Source: JAJVID01 sp050247435
GTDB lineage: Bacteria; Acidobacteriota; Blastocatellia; RBC074
Length of the DNA stretch: 64,000 nucleotides
Reading direction: 5' to 3'
Assembly (NCBI GenBank): GCA_050247435.1
Contig: JBFWUF010000009.1
Location: forward strand, 62,001 to 126,000
The translations under genes were made by a program, and so were the position numbers. Under the pieces are notes generated by a model. That model had not been told where the DNA came from and did no database searches. It was given only the letters and a program-made list of their open reading frames with translations. Of the stretch, positions 17,269 to 27,632 are shown piece after piece; positions within the stretch are counted from its first letter, which is position 1; each line of letters begins with the position of its first letter.

Positions 17269-19697
17269 CCAATCGCCGGCTAGTGATGTTGTCTGCTCTC
17301 GCCCTGATCGGCTACTGCGGCCTGTTCTTCCTGTTTCCCAAAACCAACCCGGCGGCGCGATGGAACTTCGAGCTTGATCGCGCGGCGGCGATTGAGAAAG
17401 TGAAAGCGTTGGCGGCGTCTTACGACCACACCGCTTTCGTCCAGACCGGATCAGGCCAATCCGAGACCGCCGTCGTTGATTACCACCTCGATGACGAATA
17501 CTACCTCTCCCGGCAAACCAACCCGCTGCTCGGTTCGCTCTTCACTCCGCTGACGGTGCGAGTCCGGCTGGCCGACGCGAAATCGGGATCGGGTTTTGAA
17601 GCTCGGCTGAATTCGCGCGGCGAGGTGTTGGAATACCGGCGGCGCGAACAGCCAGCCAAAAAGCCTCAGGCGCCTCAGGCAGATGACGCGCCCCAACAGG
17701 CTCCCGCGCCCGATGCGCTCGCCAACGACCAGAAGATCGCCGATGAAGCGTTGAAGCGGTTCCTGGGCGAACGATACGGAAAATTCTCTCTCCTTCCAGG
17801 ATCGAACACCGGCAAAGAAAATAAAAAGTTTTCCTGGGCGGCGTCGGATGATGGAATCAGAGTTTTGGCCGATGTCATCGTGCGCGCGGGGAAAGTCACA
17901 GAGATTCGGCTGCGATCCAATCTCACCCCGAAATTCCAGGCGGAGTTCGGGGCCCGGCGCGGCGGTGTGATGGTGGCGCTGTCGAGCGCGGTGAATCTGC
18001 TGGTCTGGCCCGCGATCATCCTGGTGATCATCTTATATTTCATCGGCCTGGCTCAGCGGCGGATTGATCACCGCAAAACGCTGGTCTTTCTGGCCTGCTG
18101 CTTCCTGCTTCTTCTGACAACCAACTTGTTCGGGAGTTTCGCTGACGACTTCCGCGGCGATTTTCGCATCAGCAACGACCCTTTGCCTTACAGCCTGAGC
18201 GTGGCGATTCAATGGGCGGTCTTCGCCCTCGTACATCTTTTCATAGCCGTGGGCCTCTACCTCTTCCTCGCCCCTGGCCTTTCACTCTCCGCCCGCTCGG
18301 CAAACCGCGGAACTATTGACCTGGAGCTACTGCTGAAGGGCAAGCTGCTCAAACGCCCGGTCACCGGCGGCATCGTCGCCGGATTATTGTCCGGAGGCTT
18401 GCTGGCGCTGATCGCGCACGCCGTCGCCGCGACTGGCGTTTTTACGGGAGCCACGGTCAACGCCGGAGAATTGGAAGGAGTGTTAGCCGCTAGAACCCCT
18501 TCGGCGGACGCGTTTTTTGACGGCGATCAATTTCTGATCTTCGTGTCTTTCGCGTTTCTGATTCCAGCCGCCGAAGCGTTCGTGAAGAGGTTGTGGCTTC
18601 AGCGGATTCTGTCATTCGTGATCGTATTTATAACGATGGCCGGCCTGGAACCATTCCGCACTTCGGCGCCTGCGGCGGTGGTGACGAGTCTGCTGCAAGC
18701 TTATCTGCTCATCTGGCTCTATCGCAATTTCGGCCTGCTTGCGGTGTTGATTTCGACGATGGCTTCCGAGGCAGCCGTTAGTTCGGCGACGTTGCTGGCT
18801 CAGCATTCAACCGCTCTCCAGGCGTCGGGGCGCCAGGCGATGATCGGTCTTGGAGTGGCGTTGATCGCCGCTCTGATCGGATATTGGAAATCGAGCGAGG
18901 CCAAAGAAGAAGAGATCGCGGTCAAGACGCCTGTCGAGAATCGCGCCGAGCGCGACCGTTTGCAGGCCGAATTCGGCGTCGCGCGCAGGGCGCAACAACA
19001 CATGCTCCCCGACGCCCCGCCGCCCGTGCCCGGCATGGAGATTTCAGCCGTATGCATTCCGTCGAGGGATGTAGGCGGCGACCTCTATGATTTTCTGGCG
19101 CTGCCGGACGGCAAGCTGGGCGTCGTGGTAGCCGACGTTTCAGGCAAAGGCGTCCCGGCTTCTCTCTACATGACTTTGACCAAAGGCCTGCTCGACTCCG
19201 TCACGGAACATAAAACCGATCCCGGAGAAATCCTGCGCGAGGTCAACCGCCACCTTTACGATGTCTGCCGCAGGAAAACTTTCGTGACCATGTTCCTGGG
19301 CGTGATTGATCCGGGAAGAAAAACGCTCAGTTACGCCAGAGCCGGCCACAACCCAACAGTCATTCACCGTTCGTCGGAAAGCAAAACCTGGATGCTGAAA
19401 TCGCCGGGCATGGGGCTGGGCTTGAACAGCGGCAAAATCTTCGATCAATCGTTGAAGGTCGAAACCGTTCAACTCAAACAAGGAGACATACTCTTCTTCT
19501 ACTCGGACGGAATCACCGAAGCGATGAACGCGAAGAGAGACGAATACGGCGAAGAACGTTTGATGATGATGGCCGAGAGAACCAACGGATTGAACGCCGA
19601 GCAATCACGCGACGCGGTGATGGCCGATGTCGCGGAATTCCTCGGGCAGGTTCAACCACAGGATGATCAGACGCTGGTCGTGTTGCAAATTCTGTAA
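17265..19697 (+). CDS. Membrane SpoIIE/PP2C-type serine phosphatase
   Basis: An 810-residue paralog of the preceding protein with the same layout: N-terminal anchor, extracytoplasmic region with a Gln/Pro/Ala-rich insert (about 124-150), a block of membrane segments (about 240-545) and a C-terminal SpoIIE domain. Here all motifs look canonical: VGGDLYDF with D606, ADVSGKGVPASLYM, YSDGITEAMN and DDQTLVVL. It should be an active phosphatase of the partner-switching type. No STAS or anti-sigma kinase gene is adjacent. It ends 44 nt from the convergent giant membrane protein gene. Confidence 0.92.
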   Translation: MTNRRLVMLSALALIGYCGLFFLFPKTNPAARWNFELDRAAAIEKVKALAASYDHTAFVQTGSGQSETAVVDYHLDDEYYLSRQTNPLLGSLFTPLTVRVRLADAKSGSGFEARLNSRGEVLEYRRREQPAKKPQAPQADDAPQQAPAPDALANDQKIADEALKRFLGERYGKFSLLPGSNTGKENKKFSWAASDDGIRVLADVIVRAGKVTEIRLRSNLTPKFQAEFGARRGGVMVALSSAVNLLVWPAIILVIILYFIGLAQRRIDHRKTLVFLACCFLLLLTTNLFGSFADDFRGDFRISNDPLPYSLSVAIQWAVFALVHLFIAVGLYLFLAPGLSLSARSANRGTIDLELLLKGKLLKRPVTGGIVAGLLSGGLLALIAHAVAATGVFTGATVNAGELEGVLAARTPSADAFFDGDQFLIFVSFAFLIPAAEAFVKRLWLQRILSFVIVFITMAGLEPFRTSAPAAVVTSLLQAYLLIWLYRNFGLLAVLISTMASEAAVSSATLLAQHSTALQASGRQAMIGLGVALIAALIGYWKSSEAKEEEIAVKTPVENRAERDRLQAEFGVARRAQQHMLPDAPPPVPGMEISAVCIPSRDVGGDLYDFLALPDGKLGVVVADVSGKGVPASLYMTLTKGLLDSVTEHKTDPGEILREVNRHLYDVCRRKTFVTMFLGVIDPGRKTLSYARAGHNPTVIHRSSESKTWMLKSPGMGLGLNSGKIFDQSLKVETVQLKQGDILFFYSDGITEAMNAKRDEYGEERLMMMAERTNGLNAEQSRDAVMADVAEFLGQVQPQDDQTLVVLQIL

Positions 19698-19741
19698 ATG
19701 GCTCCCTGCACCGATCGTGTTCGCCAGCTTCGGCAGCTTCA

Positions 19742-22700
19742 TCATGCCTGCCACTGCTTCAATTGTTCCACCAGCTTAAGCATCTCGTGGCGCTTCCTCT
19801 CGAACAGAGCGAAGATGAAGATGATCAGCGCGCCGAATGCGATCCCGGTGACAGACCACAACCAGCCCCAGTTCAGATTGACCGACGCCGTCCAGATCAT
19901 CGTCAGCACCGAGAGCAGCAGAAACGCCGTGCCCAGGAAGAGGAATGCGCGGACGCGCAGCATCAATCCCGCTATCACGCCCATCACCGACAGGACGGCC
20001 AGCGCCATCGTCAGCCAGGGAGATTCGCTCACGCCGTTGATGAAGATGTCTGAGGTCGAGGAGACGTAGATCATCATCAGCGTCGCGTAGCGGATGACCG
20101 TCATCTGCTCCTGCGTCAGCCGGTCGCGGTTGATGCGCGCGGCGGCCAGCACCGACAACGAAACCGGAATGAGCCACAACTGCGGGTGCTGATAGAAGCC
20201 GTAGCCTTCAACTCCGTTGAGCAGCTTCCACAGTCCACCGTTGCCGGCGAACACCGCCAGGATTCCGAACGTGAACGAGCGCCGCATCACCGACAACACG
20301 CCGTAAAACAATCCCACCAGGAACAACAGACCCGAATAGGAAACCTCCGATGCGACCACCCAGAAGCCGATCACCGGCAGGAGCGGCAACAGAATGCCCG
20401 TGCGTTCCAGCGGCTCGGCCAGGACCAGTTTGCCGCGATTGCGGAAAAGCTCGCCAAGCCCCACGCCCGTGAAGGCCAGCAACATTACAACCAGCGGCCA
20501 CCAGGTCAAAAAGAATCCACCGAAGAGCCACGGCAGCGTCAAACGCGCGTGCAGCAACGTCACGACTGTCAAAGCTTCGGCGTCGTAGACGTAGTTCATT
20601 CTTCCGCGCTCGCTGAGATTGAACGGGTCGCGTCCAGGCGAAAGAGCGAACGCGACGCAGGCGCAGAATAACGAGATCAACGCCACAAAGACCGCGATAA
20701 TCACCGGCCACGGCATCATCGCGTCGCGGAACGAAATGTAATTCGACACTTCGGCGGCGAGCGCGATGGCGAGCGCGGCCAATCCGATGGCGGTAACAAT
20801 CGGCAGTTGCGCTTTCACTCCGCGCCGCCATTCATTTTCGTTCGCCAGGTTGCGGCTGATGATGAACCTGTACCCGATCAGAACCGCTTCAGCTATGACC
20901 ATCACGATCACCGCGCGATTGATTACCTGCAAGCTCGCAATAGGCGACAACCATGCCCACCCCCACAACACCGCGCTCAACATCGCCAACCAAATGCAGA
21001 CCGTGATCAGATTTTGGTTCCAGACGGCGCGCGCTACTTCATTTCCCTCGCTCCCGTCCACGTTCTCGCCAACGATCCGAATGCTCCCAGCCACCTTCGT
21101 TATCAGACCCTGGTTCTTAAAAGTTCCAGCGAGCAAAGCCATCGAGATTGGAATGGCGATTGAAACGGTCGCGGAAATCAGACGTTGAGACAATGAGTCG
21201 AGGCTGAAGACGATCAGGAAAGTGAGCGCGTAAACGGCGGCCCCCAGCGCTCCGTTTGCAGTAATCAACCAGGAAGAAAACCGCGCAGGTTCATCATTGC
21301 TCAATGGAATTCGCAATCGGGTGGCCAGGCTTCTGAGCTGTTCTCGACCACGCAATAAAATACTTACCGCAAGGGCGAAGAGAGAGAGCGCGATGACAAC
21401 GGCGACCAACAAGGCTTCTCGCGAGAGATTGAGCGAAACCAAAATCATTCCGATGGCGATCAACCCAACTCCGTACAAACCTCGAAGCGCGTATTCTGAA
21501 TCTTTGTCCCAGAGACACGCCGCGAGCAACGCAGTGACCGACGCGAGCGCGAGCCAACCCGACAACACGCTGATGGTTGATTGCTCGCTTCCCTCGACGC
21601 GCAGCAACCATTGGAAAAGCAGGATGAGGCTCAATAGTCCGAGCGATATTCGCGCCGCGACTCGATGAAACGGCGTGATCCGGCTTGTTGATTTCTCCGC
21701 CGCGTTCCGGCGCAAAAGCTTCAAATCAATCGCCAGCCACGCAATCGCGGGCAGAGCCAGAACAATCGTGTTCACGGCCAGCAGGCCAAGCAATTCCAGG
21801 TCGCCACGAGAGAGGCCGAACAACTCCAAATCGAGCCAGAAGTAGAATCTTGTCGCCGCGTAGTTGAGAGCCGCCGCCGCAAGATAGATATAGCCGCGTC
21901 CACGGCTCATCACGCTCAATCCGGCGAAGAGCAAACACACCGAGATCGAAAAGCCGATAGCCCACCACGGCTCGCCGGGCGAAGCGGCTCCGCGCAAGAT
22001 CATCGCAACAGTTGCGCACGCCAAAGCCGCGATCCATTTTTCCAACGGGCGTTGATCGCCGATGCGCAAAACGGCTTCGGCCAAGCGCGACACCGGATCG
22101 CGCGATTCTTCGCTTTGCCCCTTGCCCGCAGTGTTCAAAGCGAACCAGCGTATCGCCAGCATCAGCCACGCCGCCGCGTTGAGCATCATCATCAGCGCGT
22201 GATATGTGATCCAATAATCGTCAGCGAGTCGGCTCACAACACAGACCAGCAATGATCCAAACGCGAGCAGACAAACGGCGAATTGCTCCACACGCAAACG
22301 ATCAGGTCTGATCCCGCGAATTTGCGCGAAAGCCAGCATCGGCGGCAACACGGCCAGCCACCCCATCACACCGCCGAACGCATTGGCCAGCGCGTTGTTT
22401 GTCCACGGATCGGAGAACAGGCCAGAGGCGGCAATCGCCAGCAAATACAATGTTAAAACCAACGCCGCGCCAGTCTGAGTCTTGAGGAATGATTCCGAGC
22501 GAGGCCAGGCCCAGTGGCGGTTAGATGCAATCCACACGAGCGAACAGATCGAGGTCGTGATGATATTCAACTGCGCGACCGTGTAGATGTCCGTGCGATC
22601 AGGCCCCGATTTCGCCAGAAAGACTGCAAGCAAATACCCAAGCGTCACCGAAAGATTCGCCAGCAACCCGGCAGCGCAAGCGTATCCGGCGGAGCGTTCG

Positions 22701-25700
22701 CGCGCGGCTAGAGCGACGAATGAAATCGCCATCAGCAGAACCGGGCCGATCAGAGCGGCGACAGTTCCAGCGTGTGCCGCAACCGAGTGAGTTACGTCTG
22801 GGGTCGAGGCCGCCGTCAGGAAGCTGAACAACGTGAGAACCAGAACCGGCGCGACAAACAACGCCAGCGACGACGCTCTCAGCAACGCCGCCGTCCCGCT
22901 CGATCTTTCATCGAAGCGCCGCCAGCCGAACTGTCTGAGCGATTGAGCCACGCGAGCGCGGAGGACGATCAGCGACGAAACAGCCGCGAACGCGATGGCC
23001 GATGACCAGCGATAGACTGCCGGCGTCAAACCGGCGTCCTGCCATCGCCCCGCGATCAGCAGGCACGCGCAGGCCAATAAAATCAGCATCGCCAGCGCGG
23101 CTCGCTTTTCAAACCGCTCCCACAATCCGGCGATGAAAACCAGCGACAGCACCAGCAGCAACAACCACGAGCCTGCGCCTGCAGCCGTCGCGGTCAGATT
23201 CCGGCTCTCGGTTGAAAACGGCGACCAAAGATGAAGCCCCTCGATCATTCCGACGTGAACGCCATACAGGCTGAGTCCCGCCAGGAACACCAGCAACAGC
23301 AGCGTGACGACGCGGTCAACTCCGGGCCAGCCAGGATAAAACAACTTCGCCACAACGCCGAGATTGAAGAATCGAGACTCGGCTTCATTCCCGCCGTTCC
23401 GCAATTCGGCGATTTCCTCCGTCGCGCCAAACCTTCTGAAGGCCAACCGCGCCGCGATCCAGATCAGGCTCAACATCGCCAGCGCGACGGCCTGAGCCTG
23501 CATCGTCGTCAAATCTCCAACGAACGATTGCGGCCACCGATGGCCGAACAAGTCCGCGGTTCCGAACAGCACTGATGACGCCAGCGCCAATTGAACCGCG
23601 GCGAACAACATCGGCCAACCTCGCAAACACGCGATCACAAGCCAGATCGCGGCCAGCCACAGCATTCGCGCGGAAATTTGCGCCGTGGTCATCCAGCCTT
23701 CAAATATCAAAAACGGCGCGACGGCCAGCGAGGCGGCCAACGCCGATGAAGTGAGCGGCCCGGCAAAAGGTTTCCGCGCCCGCTCGCTCTTGAAGCTCAC
23801 AATTACCGCCGCGACAGTGACGACGTTTGCGAAAACCAGCAGAGACAATCTCACCGGATGATGCGTCGCAAGCTCGGCCCCGAATTTGAAAGCCAGAGCC
23901 TGCACGATGGTCAGCAACAGCAAAGCGTTTCCGATCCAACTGGGGACAACCTCTTCTCTGCGCCACGCGATGACGAATGCGGCGAGAGCGTAAAACGCGT
24001 AGCCAAGCGCGGCGTGATGCGGGTCTCCGGCGCGCCCGAAGCCGTGCGCGGTGATGAGCAGAACACTGAACGCCCCGACGGCCACGGAGCCGATGCCGTA
24101 AATGCGCGATTCGATCTTTCCGTCTTTCTTCCTCCACCACTCCGAGGCGATTGCGAAGAGCGTGAAGAGCAACGCCAGCGCGACCCCGCTCGTTATCGAG
24201 ACGAAACTGACGGCCAGACGCGGGCTGTCTTCGCTCCACGACAGAACGTTGCGGCTGAGCAGGTTCGCCACCGTCAGAACCGCCAGAGACAGGTGCCCAA
24301 TCGCGCCGATGTGGGCCAATCTGAGATCGTACCGCAGAGCCTGCCGGGAGCTTGCCAAAGCAATCGCCAGACAGACGGCGCAGTTGATCAGCGCGGTAAT
24401 CGTCACGGCGATCACGTTCGGCCACGCGAAGATCAGCGCGGCCAGTGAGATCAGCGAGCCGATGATGGTTATGCTCGTTGCGGCGGTTTGCGTCTTGCCG
24501 GATTGCTTTTCATCCAATCGCGCCGGGCCTTGCAGCAACGCGATTCCCGTCGCAATCGCCGGGATTCCGAAGAGGCTGACGAGCGGAGCGAACTGTCGCA
24601 GCGTCTGCGAGAGGTATCCCGGTTTGATAAACAACAATCCCAGAGGCAGCAATGTCGCGAATGAAGATATGCCGAGATGCGCGAAGATTTGATCCGCATC
24701 GCTATCATCGTTTTCATCATCATCGCTTTCATCCCGCCCGGCGTGATCGCGCAATATCGCGCCGCAACTGATCCAGTAACAAAGCAGCGGCGCGAAGCCG
24801 AGCAGGCCCACTCTGAGCCAGCCTGCCTGCGCTCCACTCGGATAATTGGCCGAATGCCTGGCCATCAACAGCGCAAACGACGGCCCCATCGTCGCCAGAG
24901 CCGTCATCCACGGCGCTCCGGGCGCGAAGACTCTCGCGGCCTGATAGACGAGGAAGAGGAACAGAGCCAGAGAAAACAACTCAGCGCCAACCACAGGCAA
25001 AGACGCCGGAACCGCTTCGTGTGAAAACGCCGTCATCGCCAGGAAATTGAGCGGCGCCAGCAACGTCGAGATGATCAATACGCCCCGGCTGGTCGTGGGC
25101 AGCTTCCACCGATGCGCGCTGTAAAAGCCAAGCCCGAACAGCGCGGAGGTCACGCCGATGAAAACTGAAAACTTAAGAAACGGCCTTGACGTGATCTCCG
25201 ACCACAAGCTGACGACAAGCGCGATTGAACAGCCGATGATCAGCAACCCGCCGATTAACTCGCCCCACCGGATGCTGCTCTCTTCCATAAAAGTTTCCAG
25301 CATCTCGGTGAATGAACGGCGGGGCTGCTTCACGCCGGGCGATGCGGGGGTGGCGTCCGAAGCGGCTTCACTGAGACCGCCGCCTTCCCTTTCGACGGCG
25401 AAAACTTTTTGTTCGACGAACGCTGGCGGAGCCTGCTGAGTAACCGCTTCGACTGGGGCTGGCGCAACCGGCGGTGGTTCGGCTTCGCGGGGCGTCACGG
25501 TCGTGTCACGCCGAACCGGAGCGATCAAACGCTCGCGCTCTTCTTTGACAACTTCCATCACCCGGTTGTGAGTCTCGGCGTCGAGTTTGCCCTCGTTTAA
25601 AAATTTATCGAGTTGGCGCGCGGTCGTCGCCAGATCGGCCACTGGCCCAGCGCTCGCTCTCGCCTGCCCGCAAACGGCGCAAAATTTATCGCTCGCCTGC

Positions 25701-25891
25701 AAGACCGCGCCGCATTCCGCGCAACGCTCCTCGTGTTGCTTCCGCGCGCCGGTTACATCGGCGATGGCGATGGTTTGCGGCTTCGGCTCGCTGAAGACCG
25801 CGCGAAAAATCATCGCGAGCAGAACCCAGATTCCGTGGCCGATGACGGTGATCAAACCAAGCGCGAACAACAGGGCAATCAAGATTTCCAT
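19742..25891 (-). CDS. Giant polytopic membrane protein with N-terminal zinc ribbon
   Basis: A 2049-residue protein. A single membrane helix at the N-terminus is followed by a zinc ribbon of two CxxC knuckles (CAECG and CAVCG, about residues 57-75), a charged stretch and a Pro/Ala/Val-rich linker (to about 195), and then dozens of hydrophobic segments to the C-terminus with only short loops. It resembles DUF2157/DUF2339-type membrane proteins but is about twice as long. GAGGA lies 6 nt before the ATG at 25891; a TTG at 25915 is rejected. A GntR gene lies 230 nt upstream on the same strand. Function unknown. Confidence 0.9.
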   Translation of the reverse strand: MEILIALLFALGLITVIGHGIWVLLAMIFRAVFSEPKPQTIAIADVTGARKQHEERCAECGAVLQASDKFCAVCGQARASAGPVADLATTARQLDKFLNEGKLDAETHNRVMEVVKEERERLIAPVRRDTTVTPREAEPPPVAPAPVEAVTQQAPPAFVEQKVFAVEREGGGLSEAASDATPASPGVKQPRRSFTEMLETFMEESSIRWGELIGGLLIIGCSIALVVSLWSEITSRPFLKFSVFIGVTSALFGLGFYSAHRWKLPTTSRGVLIISTLLAPLNFLAMTAFSHEAVPASLPVVGAELFSLALFLFLVYQAARVFAPGAPWMTALATMGPSFALLMARHSANYPSGAQAGWLRVGLLGFAPLLCYWISCGAILRDHAGRDESDDDENDDSDADQIFAHLGISSFATLLPLGLLFIKPGYLSQTLRQFAPLVSLFGIPAIATGIALLQGPARLDEKQSGKTQTAATSITIIGSLISLAALIFAWPNVIAVTITALINCAVCLAIALASSRQALRYDLRLAHIGAIGHLSLAVLTVANLLSRNVLSWSEDSPRLAVSFVSITSGVALALLFTLFAIASEWWRKKDGKIESRIYGIGSVAVGAFSVLLITAHGFGRAGDPHHAALGYAFYALAAFVIAWRREEVVPSWIGNALLLLTIVQALAFKFGAELATHHPVRLSLLVFANVVTVAAVIVSFKSERARKPFAGPLTSSALAASLAVAPFLIFEGWMTTAQISARMLWLAAIWLVIACLRGWPMLFAAVQLALASSVLFGTADLFGHRWPQSFVGDLTTMQAQAVALAMLSLIWIAARLAFRRFGATEEIAELRNGGNEAESRFFNLGVVAKLFYPGWPGVDRVVTLLLLVFLAGLSLYGVHVGMIEGLHLWSPFSTESRNLTATAAGAGSWLLLLVLSLVFIAGLWERFEKRAALAMLILLACACLLIAGRWQDAGLTPAVYRWSSAIAFAAVSSLIVLRARVAQSLRQFGWRRFDERSSGTAALLRASSLALFVAPVLVLTLFSFLTAASTPDVTHSVAAHAGTVAALIGPVLLMAISFVALAARERSAGYACAAGLLANLSVTLGYLLAVFLAKSGPDRTDIYTVAQLNIITTSICSLVWIASNRHWAWPRSESFLKTQTGAALVLTLYLLAIAASGLFSDPWTNNALANAFGGVMGWLAVLPPMLAFAQIRGIRPDRLRVEQFAVCLLAFGSLLVCVVSRLADDYWITYHALMMMLNAAAWLMLAIRWFALNTAGKGQSEESRDPVSRLAEAVLRIGDQRPLEKWIAALACATVAMILRGAASPGEPWWAIGFSISVCLLFAGLSVMSRGRGYIYLAAAALNYAATRFYFWLDLELFGLSRGDLELLGLLAVNTIVLALPAIAWLAIDLKLLRRNAAEKSTSRITPFHRVAARISLGLLSLILLFQWLLRVEGSEQSTISVLSGWLALASVTALLAACLWDKDSEYALRGLYGVGLIAIGMILVSLNLSREALLVAVVIALSLFALAVSILLRGREQLRSLATRLRIPLSNDEPARFSSWLITANGALGAAVYALTFLIVFSLDSLSQRLISATVSIAIPISMALLAGTFKNQGLITKVAGSIRIVGENVDGSEGNEVARAVWNQNLITVCIWLAMLSAVLWGWAWLSPIASLQVINRAVIVMVIAEAVLIGYRFIISRNLANENEWRRGVKAQLPIVTAIGLAALAIALAAEVSNYISFRDAMMPWPVIIAVFVALISLFCACVAFALSPGRDPFNLSERGRMNYVYDAEALTVVTLLHARLTLPWLFGGFFLTWWPLVVMLLAFTGVGLGELFRNRGKLVLAEPLERTGILLPLLPVIGFWVVASEVSYSGLLFLVGLFYGVLSVMRRSFTFGILAVFAGNGGLWKLLNGVEGYGFYQHPQLWLIPVSLSVLAAARINRDRLTQEQMTVIRYATLMMIYVSSTSDIFINGVSESPWLTMALAVLSVMGVIAGLMLRVRAFLFLGTAFLLLSVLTMIWTASVNLNWGWLWSVTGIAFGALIIFIFALFERKRHEMLKLVEQLKQWQA

Positions 25892-26121
25892 TGGTTTCCT
25901 CGAAAATGCCTGCAATCAAATTCTGTCAGTTGTCAGTTTTCAGCGGGATTCAATGCCCGATACAACTGTTTTTGCGCCAACGAGCGCGCATCAAGCAACC
26001 GCCAAGCCACACGCCGCCGCATTCGATGCGAAAGAAGGATCATTGAACCCGTGAGCGAAACTATACGGCTGGCAAGCTCTCGATGGCGAGGTCTTTGTGA
26101 CAGTTCGTTATGCGCCACATC

Positions 26122-27042
26122 TCAATGCGCCGGCTTCGTCAGGAATTTTTCGACGTAGCTGCGCAGTTCATTGAGAGACGAATCGGCGATGATGCGGAAG
26201 ATGCGGACTCGGATTCCGGGAGGCACCCGCGCCGCCGTGGCTGCGTCGGTGATGACAAACGAGCTTGCGCGCAATCCCTTCTCCCATCCTTTTTCGGAGG
26301 TGTCACGGAAGCTCAGCGAATCGGGATCAACGTTGACCGCAGCCAGAACCGAGTGGGCGAAATGCAGAAAATCGGGCCAGTGGGAAACTACAGTGATCAG
26401 ATCATCTTCTGACGGACGCTTCTCGTCCTTCAGCGTTTCAGGCACCGAGCGCGTTCGGATCAACAAACAAGCCATCTTCGGAGGCAACACCGCCGCGACG
26501 ACCTCTGCCTGACCGTAGAGCGCGACCGGAACCGCTCCGATCAGCAAACCGTGATTGGCGCAATCATCCAGGCTTGCGCCTTCGACACGGAAGCCCGTGG
26601 CCTCTCTCACCTCGGCCATCAGAATCTCGCGGAAATGAGGGTTGGGATCAATCACCAGAAAATGATCGGGCGGCTGCAGTCGCATCCAATGCCTGATGCG
26701 CGATTGAATATCGGCCAGCGAGAAGCCCTTGCGCCGCGCGACCTGAAGGAACTCCACGATCAGGTTGTCGAGGTCTAGCTGGGCTTCGAGCGCGATCTCT
26801 GATTTGAAGGTGCGAACGTAAATTCCGCTCCCGGCGCGCATCTCCACCCACCCAAGGCGGGAAAGCTCGTGGTAAGCCGCGCTGACAGTGTTTGAATGAA
26901 TCTTGAACCGGCGGGCGAGTTCACGAGTGCTGGGCAATTTCTCACCCGGCTTCAAATCCTGACTCAGGATGGCAAGCTTGATCTGCGCGGTCAGTTGATC
27001 GCGCAACGGCACGCCGCTCTCTTTCGATAACCAGATTTGCAT
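26122..27042 (-). CDS. GntR-family transcriptional regulator
   Basis: A 306-residue regulator. Residues 1-75 form a GntR winged helix-turn-helix (LPSTRELARRFKIHSNTVSAAYHELSRLGW is split across the recognition helix and wing). The C-terminal 220 residues do not look like the usual FCD, UTRA or aminotransferase effector domains; the region ends in VEKFLTKPAH. Its ATG is only 4 nt from a palindrome arm and no Shine-Dalgarno is visible. It precedes the giant membrane protein gene on the same strand and may regulate it, which is inference from position. Confidence 0.85.
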   Translation of the reverse strand: MQIWLSKESGVPLRDQLTAQIKLAILSQDLKPGEKLPSTRELARRFKIHSNTVSAAYHELSRLGWVEMRAGSGIYVRTFKSEIALEAQLDLDNLIVEFLQVARRKGFSLADIQSRIRHWMRLQPPDHFLVIDPNPHFREILMAEVREATGFRVEGASLDDCANHGLLIGAVPVALYGQAEVVAAVLPPKMACLLIRTRSVPETLKDEKRPSEDDLITVVSHWPDFLHFAHSVLAAVNVDPDSLSFRDTSEKGWEKGLRASSFVITDAATAARVPPGIRVRIFRIIADSSLNELRSYVEKFLTKPAH

Positions 27043-27046
27043 AAGG

Positions 27047-27117
27047 CGAAAGGCAAAATACGGGGCAAGATTCTGTACCGCTGAAATCTTGCGCCGTATT
27101 CTGCCTTCTGCCTTTCG
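27047..27117. repeat. Palindrome abutting the GntR start codon
   Basis: The arms 27047-27072 and 27085-27117 pair, but the right arm has one extra 7-bp unit (two GGCAGAA units against one in the left arm), which shows slippage inside the arm. It ends 4 nt before the GntR ATG, in the place where a ribosome-binding site would be expected. Confidence 0.85.
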
Positions 27118-27145
27118 ATATTGCTAGCAAGCTTTTACAGGATTG

Positions 27146-27586
27146 TCAGAGGGAAAACACTTTCCCTTCATCTATCGGCTCACGTCCCCAAAACGTAATC
27201 ACATCTGCAAGATCATAGTGATCTCCTACCTCCGTAATATCCGTCTCTTGAACTTCAAAACCCAAAAAAATTTCGTTGATCAGAAACCTTCTGCTGCAAA
27301 GCAATAATCCAGGTGAAGGCCATAGGTCAGACATTACTACCTCGCACACAGTATCCCCTATGCCAAAATCAACAGGGATCAAATTTTGTATGTCTAAATC
27401 TTCTTGATAGAGCGGCGGATTTCCTGACGGATCGTTGAAACCCAACCTGAAGCTCACACCATTTTCTAATTCGACGTAAGTCACGGAAATCTTCCATTTA
27501 CTTTTCGAAGCAACAAAAGGTGTTTGCCAAACCTGCTTTATCCTGTGACCAACAATGTCCTGCCTACTTAACTCTCGCATATTCAT
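27146..27586 (-). CDS. Hypothetical protein of unknown family
   Basis: A 146-residue acidic protein rich in beta-type sequence, with no signal peptide or membrane segment. The frame is open to 27691, but the ATG at 27586 or 27580 (MNMREL/MREL) is more likely; neither has a clear ribosome-binding site. The region is noticeably richer in A+T than its neighbours, and it is bounded by a palindrome and a terminator, which suggests acquired DNA. The sequence is loosely like small cytoplasmic immunity-type proteins, but I do not recognise it. Confidence 0.6.
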   Translation of the reverse strand: MNMRELSRQDIVGHRIKQVWQTPFVASKSKWKISVTYVELENGVSFRLGFNDPSGNPPLYQEDLDIQNLIPVDFGIGDTVCEVVMSDLWPSPGLLLCSRRFLINEIFLGFEVQETDITEVGDHYDLADVITFWGREPIDEGKVFSL

Positions 27587-27632
27587 AAGAGGTCGCAAAA
27601 ACCAAACAGATCTAGATACATTGCGAAGGTTC

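Noticed and set aside
25921..25945. CTGTCAGTTGTCAGTTTTCAG upstream of the giant gene as another palindrome
   Set aside because: Only one arm of such a unit array is visible, so it is at most a remnant and was not listed as an element.
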